Positions 1-7,887 of a stretch of 64,000 nt of DNA are shown piece after piece. The notes beneath the pieces were generated by a model that had not been told where the DNA came from, made no database searches, and saw only the letters and a list, made by a program, of their open reading frames with translations. The translations under genes were made by a program, and so were the position numbers. Positions within the stretch are counted from its first letter, which is position 1. The number at the start of each line of letters is the position of its first letter. Location of the stretch: the NCBI GenBank assembly GCA_023245935.1, contig JAHFJM010000001.1:186001-250000 (forward strand), written 5' to 3'. Source of the stretch: Candidatus Peribacteria bacterium (GTDB lineage Bacteria; Patescibacteriota; Gracilibacteria; Peribacterales; Peribacteraceae).

Positions 1-2554
1 TCAAATTAATATTTGCCGATCCCGCCGTCAGCTGCCCTTCGATTTCCGACGCATTCGTCTGCAAATTCTCAGGTTCCGCTTGCATCTGTACTTGCTGCAC
101 TCCGAACTGTGCAAAGTCGACCTGCAGCAGTGTTCGGATCGTCGTCTGCGCAATCGTCGCGAGCAGTTTCTGGAACATCTGGAAGCCCTGATCTTGGTAC
201 TCGATCAGAGGATCGCGCTGCGCGTAACCCGAGAATGCAACCTGTTCCCGTAAGTGTGCCATCGCGTCGATGTGATCCATCCAGTGCGTGTCGATCGCCT
301 GCAGGACAATGATTTGCTCCGCTCTCCTCACGAGATCCGGTCCGAAGTGCGCACATTTTTTCTCGTAGAACGAGAGCACGAGCGACTCCGTGAGTTTCGC
401 TGCATCGTCGCTGCTTCCTTGTGATGCAAGATCCACCGTTCCGATGCCGCGCTCCAGTTCCGGATGCATCGCCCCGAGTGCCTCACGCAATTTCTCGGTC
501 GTCCAGTTTTCCGGATCGATCCCGCTCAGGTGCTCTTCCGTCAGTCCGGCAATCTCACGCTTGAGCATCTGGAGGATTTCGTCGTGCAGTGAATCCGACG
601 CATCACTTTTCACGAGCTCCGGGTTCTGTTCCGCGGCGATTTTCTCGAGCAGTTTCTGGCGACGCTTGTACATGATCTCTCTGTGCTTGTTCATCACGTC
701 GTCGTACTGCACGACGTGACGACGGATGTCGAAGTTTCTGCCTTCCACTTTCTTCTGCGCGCTCTCGATGCTGCGGCTGACCATGCTGTTCTCCAGCGGC
801 ACGTCATCGGGGACATTCAGGCGTTTCATCATCGCCTTGAGGCGATCACCGCCGAAGAGTCGCATCAATTCGTCTTCCATCGAGACGAAGAACTGGCTCT
901 CGCCCGGGTCGCCCTGGCGCCCTGCGCGTCCGCGGAGCTGGTTGTCGATGCGTCGCGCTTCATGCCGTTCGGTGCCGAGGATCGCAAGCCCGCCGTTTTT
1001 CTGCACGCCGTCACCGAGTTTGATATCGGTGCCGCGACCTGCCATGTTCGTCGCGATCGTGACGATGCCCGCCTGTCCCGCTTTCGCGACGATCTCCGCT
1101 TCTTTCTCGTGATGTTTCGCGTTGAGCACGGTGTGAGGAATCTGCATCTCGGTCAGGAGCATGCTCATCGCTTCGGATTTCTCGATGGAGGTCGTGCCGA
1201 TCAGCACCGGCTGACCCTTCTCGTGTTTCTCTTTCGCAATCTTCGCAACTGCTTTGAATTTTGCCGCGACGGTCGCGTACACGGCGTCCGATTTGTCGTT
1301 CCTGACCATCGGTTGATGCGTTGGGATCGTGATGACCGGCAATTTATAGATCGACTGGAATTCCTCTTCCTCCGTCTTCGCCGTTCCGGTCATGCCCGCG
1401 AGTTTCTCGAATAGACGGAAGTAGTTCTGGAAGGTGATCGTCGCGAGCGTCTTGCTCTCGCGCTGCACTTCCACTCCTTCCTTCGCTTCGATTGCCTGGT
1501 GCAAGCCGTGACTATATCTGCGACCGGGCATCAGGCGACCGGTGAACTCGTCCACGATGATCACTTCGTTGTCCTTCACGACGTAGTCGACGTCGCGCTG
1601 GTACATCGCGTACGCGCGGAGCGCTTGTTCGATGTGGTGCACTTCTTCGAATCCTTTCTCGGTGTAAATATTGTCGACGCCCATCAGCTCCTCCATTTTC
1701 TTGATACCTTCTTCCGTGAGTGTCGATGCTTTCTGCTTCTCATCCTTCACGAAGTGCGTGTGTTCGACGAGTTCATGCACGTACTTGCTGTAGAGCTGGT
1801 ATTTCATCGTCGATTTTTCCGCAGGCTGGCTGATGATGAGCGGAGTGCGCGCTTCGTCGATGAGGATCGAGTCCACTTCGTCGACGATTGCGTACTGCAA
1901 ACCGCGCTGCACTTGGCGCTCCACGGTCGGTGCCATATTGTCTCGCAGATAATCGAACCCGAATTCATTGTTCGTGCCATACGTGATGTCGGAAGCGTAC
2001 GCTTTCTTTCGTTCATCATGATCAAGCCCGTGGACAATCACTCCGACACTGAGTCCCAGAGCCGAGTAGAGCATGCCCATCCAGGCGCTGTCGCGCTTCG
2101 CGAGGTAGTCGTTCACGGTCACGACATGCACGCCTTTAGAGCTGATCGCATTCAGGTACGCGGGCATCGTACACACGAGCGTCTTTCCTTCACCGGTGCG
2201 CATTTCGGCGATTGCTCCTCTGTGGAGTGCCGCTCCGCCGATGATCTGCACGTCGAAAGGCACCATGTCCCACGTGAGTGTCTGCAGCCCGATCTTCATT
2301 GAACTCCCGACGAGCAGTTCGCATCCGCGGATTGCCGTTGCGAAGACTTCCGGCAGCAGCGCATCAAGACTCTCTCCTTTGGCGTATCGATCGCGGAACT
2401 CCTGTGTTTTTGTCGGGAGGGTTGCAAGCGTCAGATTTTGAATCTGCGGTTGCTTCCCTGCTTGTCGAACCTGCGCCACAATCGGCTCCAGTTTCTTCAG
2501 TTCTTTCTTATTCGGATCGCCGAGCAGCTTGTTGAGAGTGTCGATGATGGTCAT
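1..2554 (-). CDS. secA: Preprotein translocase ATPase SecA (C-terminus cut by window edge)
   Basis: SecA is the ATPase motor that pushes secretory proteins through the SecYEG channel at the inner face of the membrane. The gene runs off the left edge, so 851 N-terminal residues are visible and the C-terminus is missing. The SecA hallmark MRTGEGKT, containing the Walker A loop, lies near residues 118-125, and the Walker B motif DEVDS near 225-229. The ATG at 2554 fits the usual N-terminus. No Shine-Dalgarno sequence precedes it. A TATCGT -10 box ends 8 nt upstream, which implies a nearly leaderless mRNA. Identification is firm; whether a C-terminal zinc finger exists cannot be seen. Confidence 0.97.
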   Translation of the reverse strand, partial: MTIIDTLNKLLGDPNKKELKKLEPIVAQVRQAGKQPQIQNLTLATLPTKTQEFRDRYAKGESLDALLPEVFATAIRGCELLVGSSMKIGLQTLTWDMVPFDVQIIGGAALHRGAIAEMRTGEGKTLVCTMPAYLNAISSKGVHVVTVNDYLAKRDSAWMGMLYSALGLSVGVIVHGLDHDERKKAYASDITYGTNNEFGFDYLRDNMAPTVERQVQRGLQYAIVDEVDSILIDEARTPLIISQPAEKSTMKYQLYSKYVHELVEHTHFVKDEKQKASTLTEEGIKKMEELMGVDNIYTEKGFEEVHHIEQALRAYAMYQRDVDYVVKDNEVIIVDEFTGRLMPGRRYSHGLHQAIEAKEGVEVQRESKTLATITFQNYFRLFEKLAGMTGTAKTEEEEFQSIYKLPVITIPTHQPMVRNDKSDAVYATVAAKFKAVAKIAKEKHEKGQPVLIGTTSIEKSEAMSMLLTEMQIPHTVLNAKHHEKEAEIVAKAGQAGIVTIATNMAGRGTDIKLGDGVQKNGGLAILGTERHEARRIDNQLRGRAGRQGDPGESQFFVSMEDELMRLFGGDRLKAMMKRLNVPDDVPLENSMVSRSIESAQKKVEGRNFDIRRHVVQYDDVMNKHREIMYKRRQKLLEKIAAEQNPELVKSDASDSLHDEILQMLKREIAGLTEEHLSGIDPENWTTEKLREALGAMHPELERGIGTVDLASQGSSDDAAKLTESLVLSFYEKKCAHFGPDLVRRAEQIIVLQAIDTHWMDHIDAMAHLREQVAFSGYAQRDPLIEYQDQGFQMFQKLLATIAQTTIRTLLQVDFAQFGVQQVQMQAEPENLQTNASEIEGQLTAGSANINL

Positions 2555-2629
2555 GGGCGCTGACGATACCAGAAAATGTCGCTCAGCGCAGCTCTGCAGT
2601 CTCAGGCAGAATCGTGCAAGGATTGGTAC

Positions 2630-2657
2630 TTGCAATTTAATATGAGTATGTTATCAT
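2630..2657 (+). promoter_or_regulatory. Sigma70-like promoter giving a leaderless start for the 2664 gene
   Basis: TTGCAA (2630-2635) and TATCAT (2652-2657) are separated by 16 bp. The -10 box ends 6 nt before the ATG at 2664, so the expected transcription start coincides with the start codon. The stretch is AT-rich compared with its surroundings. Confidence 0.6.
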
Positions 2658-2663
2658 AAATTT

Positions 2664-3374
2664 ATGAACACACTCTCTCCAAGCACAGAATCGGTTGACC
2701 CTGTGTCTTCTGTCGGTCCTTTGCAAAGGAGGTTGGAAGGTGTCGGCACTCCTTCGAGTCTTCCGAAAGCGATGCAGAAAGTCATCGCAAATCGCCTTCG
2801 CAGGCGTTTGATGGAAAACCCCTACCTCCTGGCTGTTATCGAAAGCAAGGAATCATTCAGTGGAACGTCATGGGATTCCGTTCCAACCGGATCAATGTTC
2901 ACGCTGAAGTCGCAGCCTCAGGGTTCTGATTTTGTTTTTCAAAAGACATCCCCTCTTCAATGTCTGCGCCTCTGCAGGTATGACCGGCTACCGGAATATC
3001 AATCGGAAGGGCTGCCCCCTATGGGTGAACCTTTTTCATTCTCCGATCTTCGCAGCCCTCTCGACAAGGTCGGGGTCTTCCCGGCAGCCGACACATCGAA
3101 GCAGAGCGTCGCATCAGTGACGGATGCCGCAGAGGCAGTTAAAGAGAAGCAATTCGTTCGTGTGCCGATGAGTGAAATTCCTAGCAACGCATTCTTCATT
3201 TTTGAAGAACAGCCTCGATCTGTGAGTGCTCTGTATCTTTACGATTCGAGCGGCATTCTCAGGGTTGGATCTTATGCAGATTTTCTGCGTTCCTTTCAAG
3301 ATATTCGACCTCCTGTGCTTTCACATATTCCAATTGACAATAAGATAATGGTCACCTTGATGCCGAAGAATTGA
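2664..3374 (+). CDS. Hypothetical protein, 236 aa
   Basis: I do not recognise this protein. It is 236 residues long with no obvious signal peptide or membrane segment. The N-terminal 30 residues are rich in Ser, Pro and Val and look disordered. A basic stretch around residues 40-50 (NRLRRRLMENPYLL) could be helical. The rest mixes polar and hydrophobic residues as a soluble globular domain would. It is transcribed divergently from secA and convergently with the 3381-3722 gene, only 6 bp away. The start is supported by a promoter ending 6 nt upstream. Coding status is likely from codon use; function is unknown. Confidence 0.7.
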   Translation: MNTLSPSTESVDPVSSVGPLQRRLEGVGTPSSLPKAMQKVIANRLRRRLMENPYLLAVIESKESFSGTSWDSVPTGSMFTLKSQPQGSDFVFQKTSPLQCLRLCRYDRLPEYQSEGLPPMGEPFSFSDLRSPLDKVGVFPAADTSKQSVASVTDAAEAVKEKQFVRVPMSEIPSNAFFIFEEQPRSVSALYLYDSSGILRVGSYADFLRSFQDIRPPVLSHIPIDNKIMVTLMPKN

Positions 3375-3380
3375 TGGCGA

Positions 3381-3722
3381 TCAGCGATCTTCCCACGGCA
3401 GCACGTTCGGACGTTCGTTCGTGAAGTACTTGAGGTACATCTGCCAACGGAGGGCGTAGTTGATGAATGCGGTCTGCTTCTCGAAGATCAATTCGTTCCT
3501 CTCTCCAAGCACGAGCATAGTGAAGAAGTGAACGAAACTCAGGAGTGAGAACCACAGGCTGTAGATTGCCAGAGGCACGATCACGAGCACGATCCAGAGG
3601 CAGCGAACAACGAACCAGCGTGAGATTTTCGGCTGGAAATCGATCTCGATTCGCACACTCTTGAGCGGTTTTTTCTTGCGGAACATGAGAACGGGGAAAG
3701 TGTGCGTATCGTAGAATTGCAT
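3381..3722 (-). CDS. Small membrane protein, DUF4389-like (tentative)
   Basis: This 113-residue protein has a basic N-terminal part (FRKKKPLKSV), one or two hydrophobic segments around residues 35-65 (WIVLVIVPLAIYSLWFS), and a C-terminal part with a pattern of the form NYALRWQMYLKYFTNERPN. That last part recalls the DUF4389 family, in which a short motif around a conserved RW and a Tyr/Phe-rich turn follows membrane helices. This family call is my inference from pattern only. The ATG at 3722 is preferred because longer reading extends into the palindromic repeat at 3781-3910. No Shine-Dalgarno is present. The role is unknown, probably in the cytoplasmic membrane. Confidence 0.6.
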   Translation of the reverse strand: MQFYDTHTFPVLMFRKKKPLKSVRIEIDFQPKISRWFVVRCLWIVLVIVPLAIYSLWFSLLSFVHFFTMLVLGERNELIFEKQTAFINYALRWQMYLKYFTNERPNVLPWEDR

Positions 3723-3777
3723 CGGGAGACGGACAACTATTTTGTGATGACGATTCCAAACATTCGTGCCGCGAACG

Positions 3778-3913
3778 ACGGTCCTCACCCCCAACCCCTC
3801 TCCTTCCGCAGGAGAGGGGAGCTCTGTTATTCAAAACATAAAGTTTGTATCGAGAAATGACGGGGCTCCCCCTTCTCCAGCCGATGGAGAAGGGGTCAGG
3901 GGATGAGGACCGT
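3778..3913. repeat. Nested palindromic intergenic repeat, copy 1
   Basis: A roughly 135 bp element is bounded by the complementary ends ACGGTCCTCA (3778-3787) and TGAGGACCGT (3904-3913). Inside are two G/C hairpins of the type CCCCTCTCC...GGAGAGGGG and CCCCTTCTCC...GGAGAAGGGG, separated by an AT-rich spacer containing TATCGAGAAA. It ends 2 bp before the tsaB stop codon. A closely similar element in the opposite orientation lies at 23850-23972, and shorter relatives at 10146-10203 and 50603-50685. Confidence 0.85.
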
Positions 3914-3914
3914 T

Positions 3915-4541
3915 TCATATTCCTCTCCCGTACCACGGGAGAATCGGAGGTTCTCCGTACGACAGTTTTTCGCAGAGTTCCGGCAGTACGTCTTCAATCG
4001 ACAGGATTTTCTCGACCGGTTTCATGCCGAGCGCCGCCTCGTGCTCGGGAATCAGTTCTCCGACGAACAGCGATTCTTTCGGAATTTGCATCGTTGCGTT
4101 CTCGAAAGAGATCAGCATCGGTTCCGCCCAGATTTTTTTAAGCGAACCGAAGCCGCGGATGAAGAGAGAAGATTTTTGGGTGGAGTGAAGCCAGAGAAAG
4201 GGTTGAGTGTTGGGAGTTGAGGGTTTGGGAAGTCTTGCTAACCAGAGATCGGAGAGATGAATACCCGCAATCGGTATTTTCAGACTCCAACTAAGCGCAT
4301 TCGCAAGGCTCATCGCTACGCGTTGACTCATGAAACCGCCGGGACCGGAGATGACGGCGATGCAACCGATGTCGCCTGTTGTTGTGCCGACACTCTTCAG
4401 AAGCCGCTCGATTGCCGGCATCAGATCCGCTTCATCCGTGTGATCCGGAATCTCCGCGAGCGCTGTTGTTTTTTTCTCATCGACGAGCGCGATGATTTTT
4501 TGATGGCTGCAGAGATCAATGAAAAGAGTCAGAGATGACAT
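3915..4541 (-). CDS. tsaB: tRNA N6-threonylcarbamoyladenosine biosynthesis protein TsaB
   Basis: TsaB is the partner of TsaD in making the t6A37 modification of tRNAs that read ANN codons. The 208-residue protein has the ASKHA-type N-terminus (LTLFIDLCSHQKIIALVDE) and the family signature GPGGFMSQRVAMSLANAL around residues 65-85, which corresponds to GPGSFTGLR in other TsaB proteins. Length is normal for the family, with a short C-terminal half. The ATG at 4541 is chosen over upstream ATGs because it gives the standard TsaB start and has a TATCGT -10 box ending 7 nt upstream. That box belongs to a symmetric promoter shared with the divergent glycosyltransferase gene. Confidence 0.9.
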   Translation of the reverse strand: MSSLTLFIDLCSHQKIIALVDEKKTTALAEIPDHTDEADLMPAIERLLKSVGTTTGDIGCIAVISGPGGFMSQRVAMSLANALSWSLKIPIAGIHLSDLWLARLPKPSTPNTQPFLWLHSTQKSSLFIRGFGSLKKIWAEPMLISFENATMQIPKESLFVGELIPEHEAALGMKPVEKILSIEDVLPELCEKLSYGEPPILPWYGRGI

Positions 4542-4563
4542 ACAATGTACGATAGCATATCGT
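4535..4563. promoter_or_regulatory. Symmetric bidirectional promoter between tsaB and a glycosyltransferase gene
   Basis: The palindrome ACGATA-GCA-TATCGT (4549-4563) gives each strand the -10 hexamer TATCGT. On the plus strand the box ends 6 nt before the ATG at 4570, and ATGACA (4535-4540) is a good -35 with a 17 bp spacer, overlapping the tsaB start codon. On the minus strand the box ends 7 nt before the ATG at 4541. Only 28 bp separate the two start codons. Confidence 0.7.
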
Positions 4564-4569
4564 TCTCTC

Positions 4570-5520
4570 ATGCCTCTCCTCTCCGTCATCATCCCCACCC
4601 ACAAACGAGCGGACATTCTCAAGGAGTGTCTGCATCATCTTGAGCGGCAGACGATTGCTGACCGGATCGACGTGATCGTGGTCAGTGACGGGAGAGATGA
4701 CAAGACCGTCGCACTTTTTGCGAATGCTGCTTTCCGCATTCCCGTACGGTTTTTCGAGATTGGAAAAAGCCAACAGGGGAGTGCGCGGAACGAGGGACTG
4801 CAGCACGCTCAGGGGACGTACGTTCTCTTCATCGGAGATGATATTTTTCTTGCCCCCGATGCGTGCGAGAAACATCTGGAATCACACGAGCGTTGTGAGC
4901 TGTCCGCGCTCGATTACGAGCATCAACTGAAGAGTCATACGGCGGTACGGAAAGCCGTTCTCGGGTTCATCACCTGGGATCCCGCAGTCGGCATCACGCC
5001 GGTCATGACGTGGCTCGAGCAAAGCGGGTGGCAGTTCGGATACCTCGACTTGAACATCAGACATGCAGCAGGTGCGGAACCGTTCATCCCACACCGTCTG
5101 CAACACCGGTACACCTACACGAGCAACATCAGTCTTCCGCTTGACCTTGCGAAGCAACATCTGTTCCGCACAGACGTTCACCTCTACGGTTGGGAAGACA
5201 TCGAGTGGGGGATGCGACTTCGAAACGCCGGTGTACGCGTGTTCTATGAACCGGATGCGAAGGCGCTTCACCACCACCGCATCACACTCGAAGAATCGCT
5301 GAAACGAATGGAAATACTTGGTCGATCAGCCGTCGAAATCCAGGAAAAAGTTTCGGAGTTCGATCGTGTGCCGAGAGGATGGAAACTGTTTCTCTACCGC
5401 ATCGCAGCGATGCTGCCGACGATGGCGGGAAGACACCGAAAGGCGTTTCTGAAGGGGCTGCGTCACGTGGACGCGCCTGCAACTCCACGTAAAGCGTCTT
5501 CGACGCCACGTGGCACATAA
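4570..5520 (+). CDS. Family 2 glycosyltransferase
   Basis: This 316-residue enzyme has the GT-A fold start LLSVIIPTHKRADILKECL of family 2 glycosyltransferases, which transfer sugars from nucleotide sugars to cell-surface glycans. A DxD-type region occurs at IGDDIFLAPDACEKH, and the C-terminal half carries YGWEDIEWGMRLRNAG, the ED/W motif typical of catalytic centres in this family. No membrane helix is evident, so it is probably cytosolic. The ATG at 4570 is used rather than upstream ATGs that lie inside tsaB. It follows the symmetric promoter at 6 nt. Acceptor and sugar cannot be told. Confidence 0.9.
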   Translation: MPLLSVIIPTHKRADILKECLHHLERQTIADRIDVIVVSDGRDDKTVALFANAAFRIPVRFFEIGKSQQGSARNEGLQHAQGTYVLFIGDDIFLAPDACEKHLESHERCELSALDYEHQLKSHTAVRKAVLGFITWDPAVGITPVMTWLEQSGWQFGYLDLNIRHAAGAEPFIPHRLQHRYTYTSNISLPLDLAKQHLFRTDVHLYGWEDIEWGMRLRNAGVRVFYEPDAKALHHHRITLEESLKRMEILGRSAVEIQEKVSEFDRVPRGWKLFLYRIAAMLPTMAGRHRKAFLKGLRHVDAPATPRKASSTPRGT

Positions 5521-5559
5521 ATCCGCTTGCGCGTCTTTACGTGGTATTCTGCTTCTCCC

Positions 5560-6549
5560 ATGCCGACTATCCCCGACCAGATCATCGGTCACGAGAAAGT
5601 GCAGGGAGAACTCCTCAGTGACATCGCGCACGGAAATGTCAGTCATGCGTACCTCTTCGTCGGTCCGCCGCACCTCGGGAAGTTCACCGTTGCGCGCTGG
5701 TTTGCGTGGAGGATTCTTGCGGACAGGAAGTCTCCGGAAGATGTGTCGACGATCAAGGATCAGGTCGAGAGGCTGATTCACCCCGACCTCCTCTCGCTCG
5801 ATGCGCTCTGGATCAAAGATATCAGTGAGGACTGGAACGTCATCGGGCAATCATCCAACGTCACGCAGCAGCATCGTGCGAAAGCCGATTCGCCACCCAA
5901 AACCGATACCATCGGCATCGATGATGTGCGCTCGCTTCACTCGCGTCTCTTTGAAACGGGCTCCTCCCCGCACCTGTGTTGCGTTGTTCGCTCAATTGAA
6001 CGAATGCAAACACCTGCTGCCACTGCTTTTCTGAAACTGCTTGAGGAACCTCCGCCCAGAGTCGTTTTCATCCTGACTGCCGAGAGTGAGCACGCGGTGC
6101 TTCCGACCGTTGCATCCCGCACGCGGGTGATCCGCTTTCACCCGGTGCCGCAGAGCGGGATGCTCCCTCTGCTTCAAGGCAGGGGCAGCGACGATGAATC
6201 ATTCGCTCTTCACCTGTCACAGGGTGCACCGGGCACGTTGATACGACTACTCGGTGATCCGGACACGCTGCGCAGTAAGCGCCAACTGCACAGTCAGGCG
6301 AAGCAATTCTGGCAAACAGGATCTCTGCCGGAACGTCTTGCATGGATTTTGAGTTTCAGCGATGCGAAGAAAGATACGAGTGAGCTCTTGTTGCATCTCG
6401 GTCTCACGCTCCGGGAACATCCGGAAACGGAGAAGCGGGAGGCGATGATGCGTGCGTACATGGCACTCGTGACCGGGCTCAAAACCAACGCGCACCGCGG
6501 GCTGCTGCTCGAGAGGTTTGCATTGGCAGCACATCCCGCTTCGTGTTAA
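5560..6549 (+). CDS. holB: DNA polymerase III delta' subunit (clamp loader)
   Basis: The delta' subunit works in the clamp loader that places the sliding clamp on DNA. The 329-residue protein starts with PDQIIGHEKVQGEL, has a P-loop-like GPPHLGKF around residues 38-45 with Lys kept, the segment AATAFLKLLEEPPPRVVFIL, and a VASRTRVIRF motif that holds the SRC-type Arg finger. These are standard for HolB/DnaX-like ATPases. The ATG at 5560 is preferred over a TTG at 5527: a TATTCT -10 box ends 9 nt before it and no Shine-Dalgarno exists. The gene follows the glycosyltransferase by 39 bp and precedes a TPR gene. Confidence 0.88.
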   Translation: MPTIPDQIIGHEKVQGELLSDIAHGNVSHAYLFVGPPHLGKFTVARWFAWRILADRKSPEDVSTIKDQVERLIHPDLLSLDALWIKDISEDWNVIGQSSNVTQQHRAKADSPPKTDTIGIDDVRSLHSRLFETGSSPHLCCVVRSIERMQTPAATAFLKLLEEPPPRVVFILTAESEHAVLPTVASRTRVIRFHPVPQSGMLPLLQGRGSDDESFALHLSQGAPGTLIRLLGDPDTLRSKRQLHSQAKQFWQTGSLPERLAWILSFSDAKKDTSELLLHLGLTLREHPETEKREAMMRAYMALVTGLKTNAHRGLLLERFALAAHPASC

Positions 6550-6562
6550 ACTTCTTGGTCTT

Positions 6563-7330
6563 ATGATGTACGCTCTGGTGTTCCTCACGGCGCTTCTTGG
6601 CATTGCCGCTCTCTTCTTCGGACGCATCTTGCTCCGGAACAGGGGAGTGCGCCGACTGGTGCGTTCCGTCAAAATGCGTTTCCAATCCGTGACGGATCGG
6701 GGAGCGACGATCGTCGATGAGCGCAGTGTTCCGAAGTCGCGGAAGAACCCGCGCACGTCTGCAATCGAGCTTCAGAAAGTACGGTCCCTGATGCGGCTCG
6801 CGGAGAAGGAAATCGCTCTTCAGAATCATCCCGAAGCCGAGCATCTCCTGATCCAGGCACTCACGATCAATCCCGATGCCATCGATACGCAGGCGGAGCT
6901 TGCCAAGCTGTATCTGAAGACGGGGAAAGAAGCGAAAGCGGAAGCGCTGTATCGCGAACTCGTCACGAAGCGTGAGGATGTGTCGTTCTATGCGAACTTA
7001 GGGCTTGCGTACTACATGCAGGCGAAGTACGTGGATGCTTGTTTTGCCTACCAGGAAGCCTTGAATCTGGATCCGCAGACTCCGGAACGCTCCGCCGCGC
7101 TCGGACGCGCGTGCATTGCGGCTCGTCGCTTCAAGGAAGCCGCACCGCTTCTCGAGAAGGCGATCCAAAGGCTCGCCCGCGACACGGAACTTCTTCATTT
7201 GCTTGCCGAGTGTTACGTGCAACTCAGTGACAATGCAAAGGCGGAAGAGGTCTACAGGCGCATCAATAAGATTGAACCGTACAACGAAGGCGTCAAACAA
7301 AAGATCACCGCTTTGGCTGCAAAGCAGTAA
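6563..7330 (+). CDS. Membrane-anchored TPR protein, 255 aa
   Basis: A single N-terminal membrane helix (MYALVFLTALLGIAALFFG) is followed by a short basic linker and about five tetratricopeptide repeats from residue 75 on, with the usual A/L/Y spacing (for example AKLYLKTGKEAKAEALYREL). TPR domains bind partner proteins, so this is likely an envelope-anchored scaffold or assembly factor. Two adjacent ATGs at 6563 and 6566 are possible starts. TTGGCA (6523-6528) and TAAACT (6547-6552) make a promoter with an 18 bp spacer, overlapping the holB stop codon. The exact partner is unknown. Confidence 0.8.
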   Translation: MMYALVFLTALLGIAALFFGRILLRNRGVRRLVRSVKMRFQSVTDRGATIVDERSVPKSRKNPRTSAIELQKVRSLMRLAEKEIALQNHPEAEHLLIQALTINPDAIDTQAELAKLYLKTGKEAKAEALYRELVTKREDVSFYANLGLAYYMQAKYVDACFAYQEALNLDPQTPERSAALGRACIAARRFKEAAPLLEKAIQRLARDTELLHLLAECYVQLSDNAKAEEVYRRINKIEPYNEGVKQKITALAAKQ

Positions 7331-7384
7331 AGAAACCTCTGAAAAATGCAGACTGCTTCGTTACTATCTATCTCGACAGATACC

Positions 7385-7459
7385 TGGAGCCGCTTCGGGG
7401 ATTTGAACCCCGGACCTACCGCTTACAAGGCGGTTGCTCTACCACTGAGCTAAAGCGGC
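7385..7459 (-). tRNA. tRNA-Thr (UGU anticodon), CCA encoded
   Basis: The minus strand folds as a cloverleaf: acceptor GCCGCTT/AAGCGGC, D-stem GCTC/GAGC, anticodon stem ACCGC/GCGGT with loop CTTGTAA, and T-stem CGGGG/CCCCG with loop TTCAAAT. Loop positions 34-36 read TGT, so it decodes ACA threonine codons. The 3' CCA is present in the DNA (7385-7387). Confidence 0.95.
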
Positions 7460-7533
7460 ATCGGAAGCGGAGAAAGTATAGGGCGGGAAACGTTGAATGA
7501 ACAATGGAAGTACAGCGGAGGATGAAGAACCCT

Positions 7534-7863
7534 CTACTGGATTTCAAAACCAAGCTCTTCTGCTTTTTGTATATCTTCAGGTCCTCTCGCATGGATCTTA
7601 CTGAACACAATGCGACCATCCCCTCTCACAAAATAACGATTGCGACCGCCTGATCCATAGATAGCTTTGTTATCATTTACGGAAATTGCTGCATCTGAAA
7701 GTAACTCTAAGAGTTCCGGATCCGTGGCCAAAAGCTCACGGTATCGTTCTCGAAATGAATGAAATGTATACCCATCTAACTCATGTTGCTCACTGCGCCA
7801 CTGCTCTCCCTCGATTGAGGTGAGAGCATCAAGAGCGCCTTCGTCTGCAATATTGATGGTCAT
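7534..7863 (-). CDS. Hypothetical protein, 109 aa
   Basis: I do not recognise this small acidic protein. It has no membrane segment. The C-terminal half (RNRYFVRGDGRIVFSKIHARGPEDIQKAEELGFEIQ) reads like a compact beta-hairpin followed by a helix. Its DNA is more AT-rich than the neighbours. The ATG at 7863 is supported by a TAGAAT -10 box ending 9 nt upstream. It sits alone between tRNA-Thr and the histidine kinase gene, all on the minus strand. Coding is likely because of the clean amino-acid composition. Confidence 0.65.
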   Translation of the reverse strand: MTINIADEGALDALTSIEGEQWRSEQHELDGYTFHSFRERYRELLATDPELLELLSDAAISVNDNKAIYGSGGRNRYFVRGDGRIVFSKIHARGPEDIQKAEELGFEIQ

Positions 7864-7887
7864 AGGACATGTATTCTATTCGTTTTT

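Noticed and set aside
683-1414. Long plus-strand reading frame opposite secA
   Set aside because: It mirrors the secA codons on the other strand; composition is rich in His, Arg and Val without any family motif.
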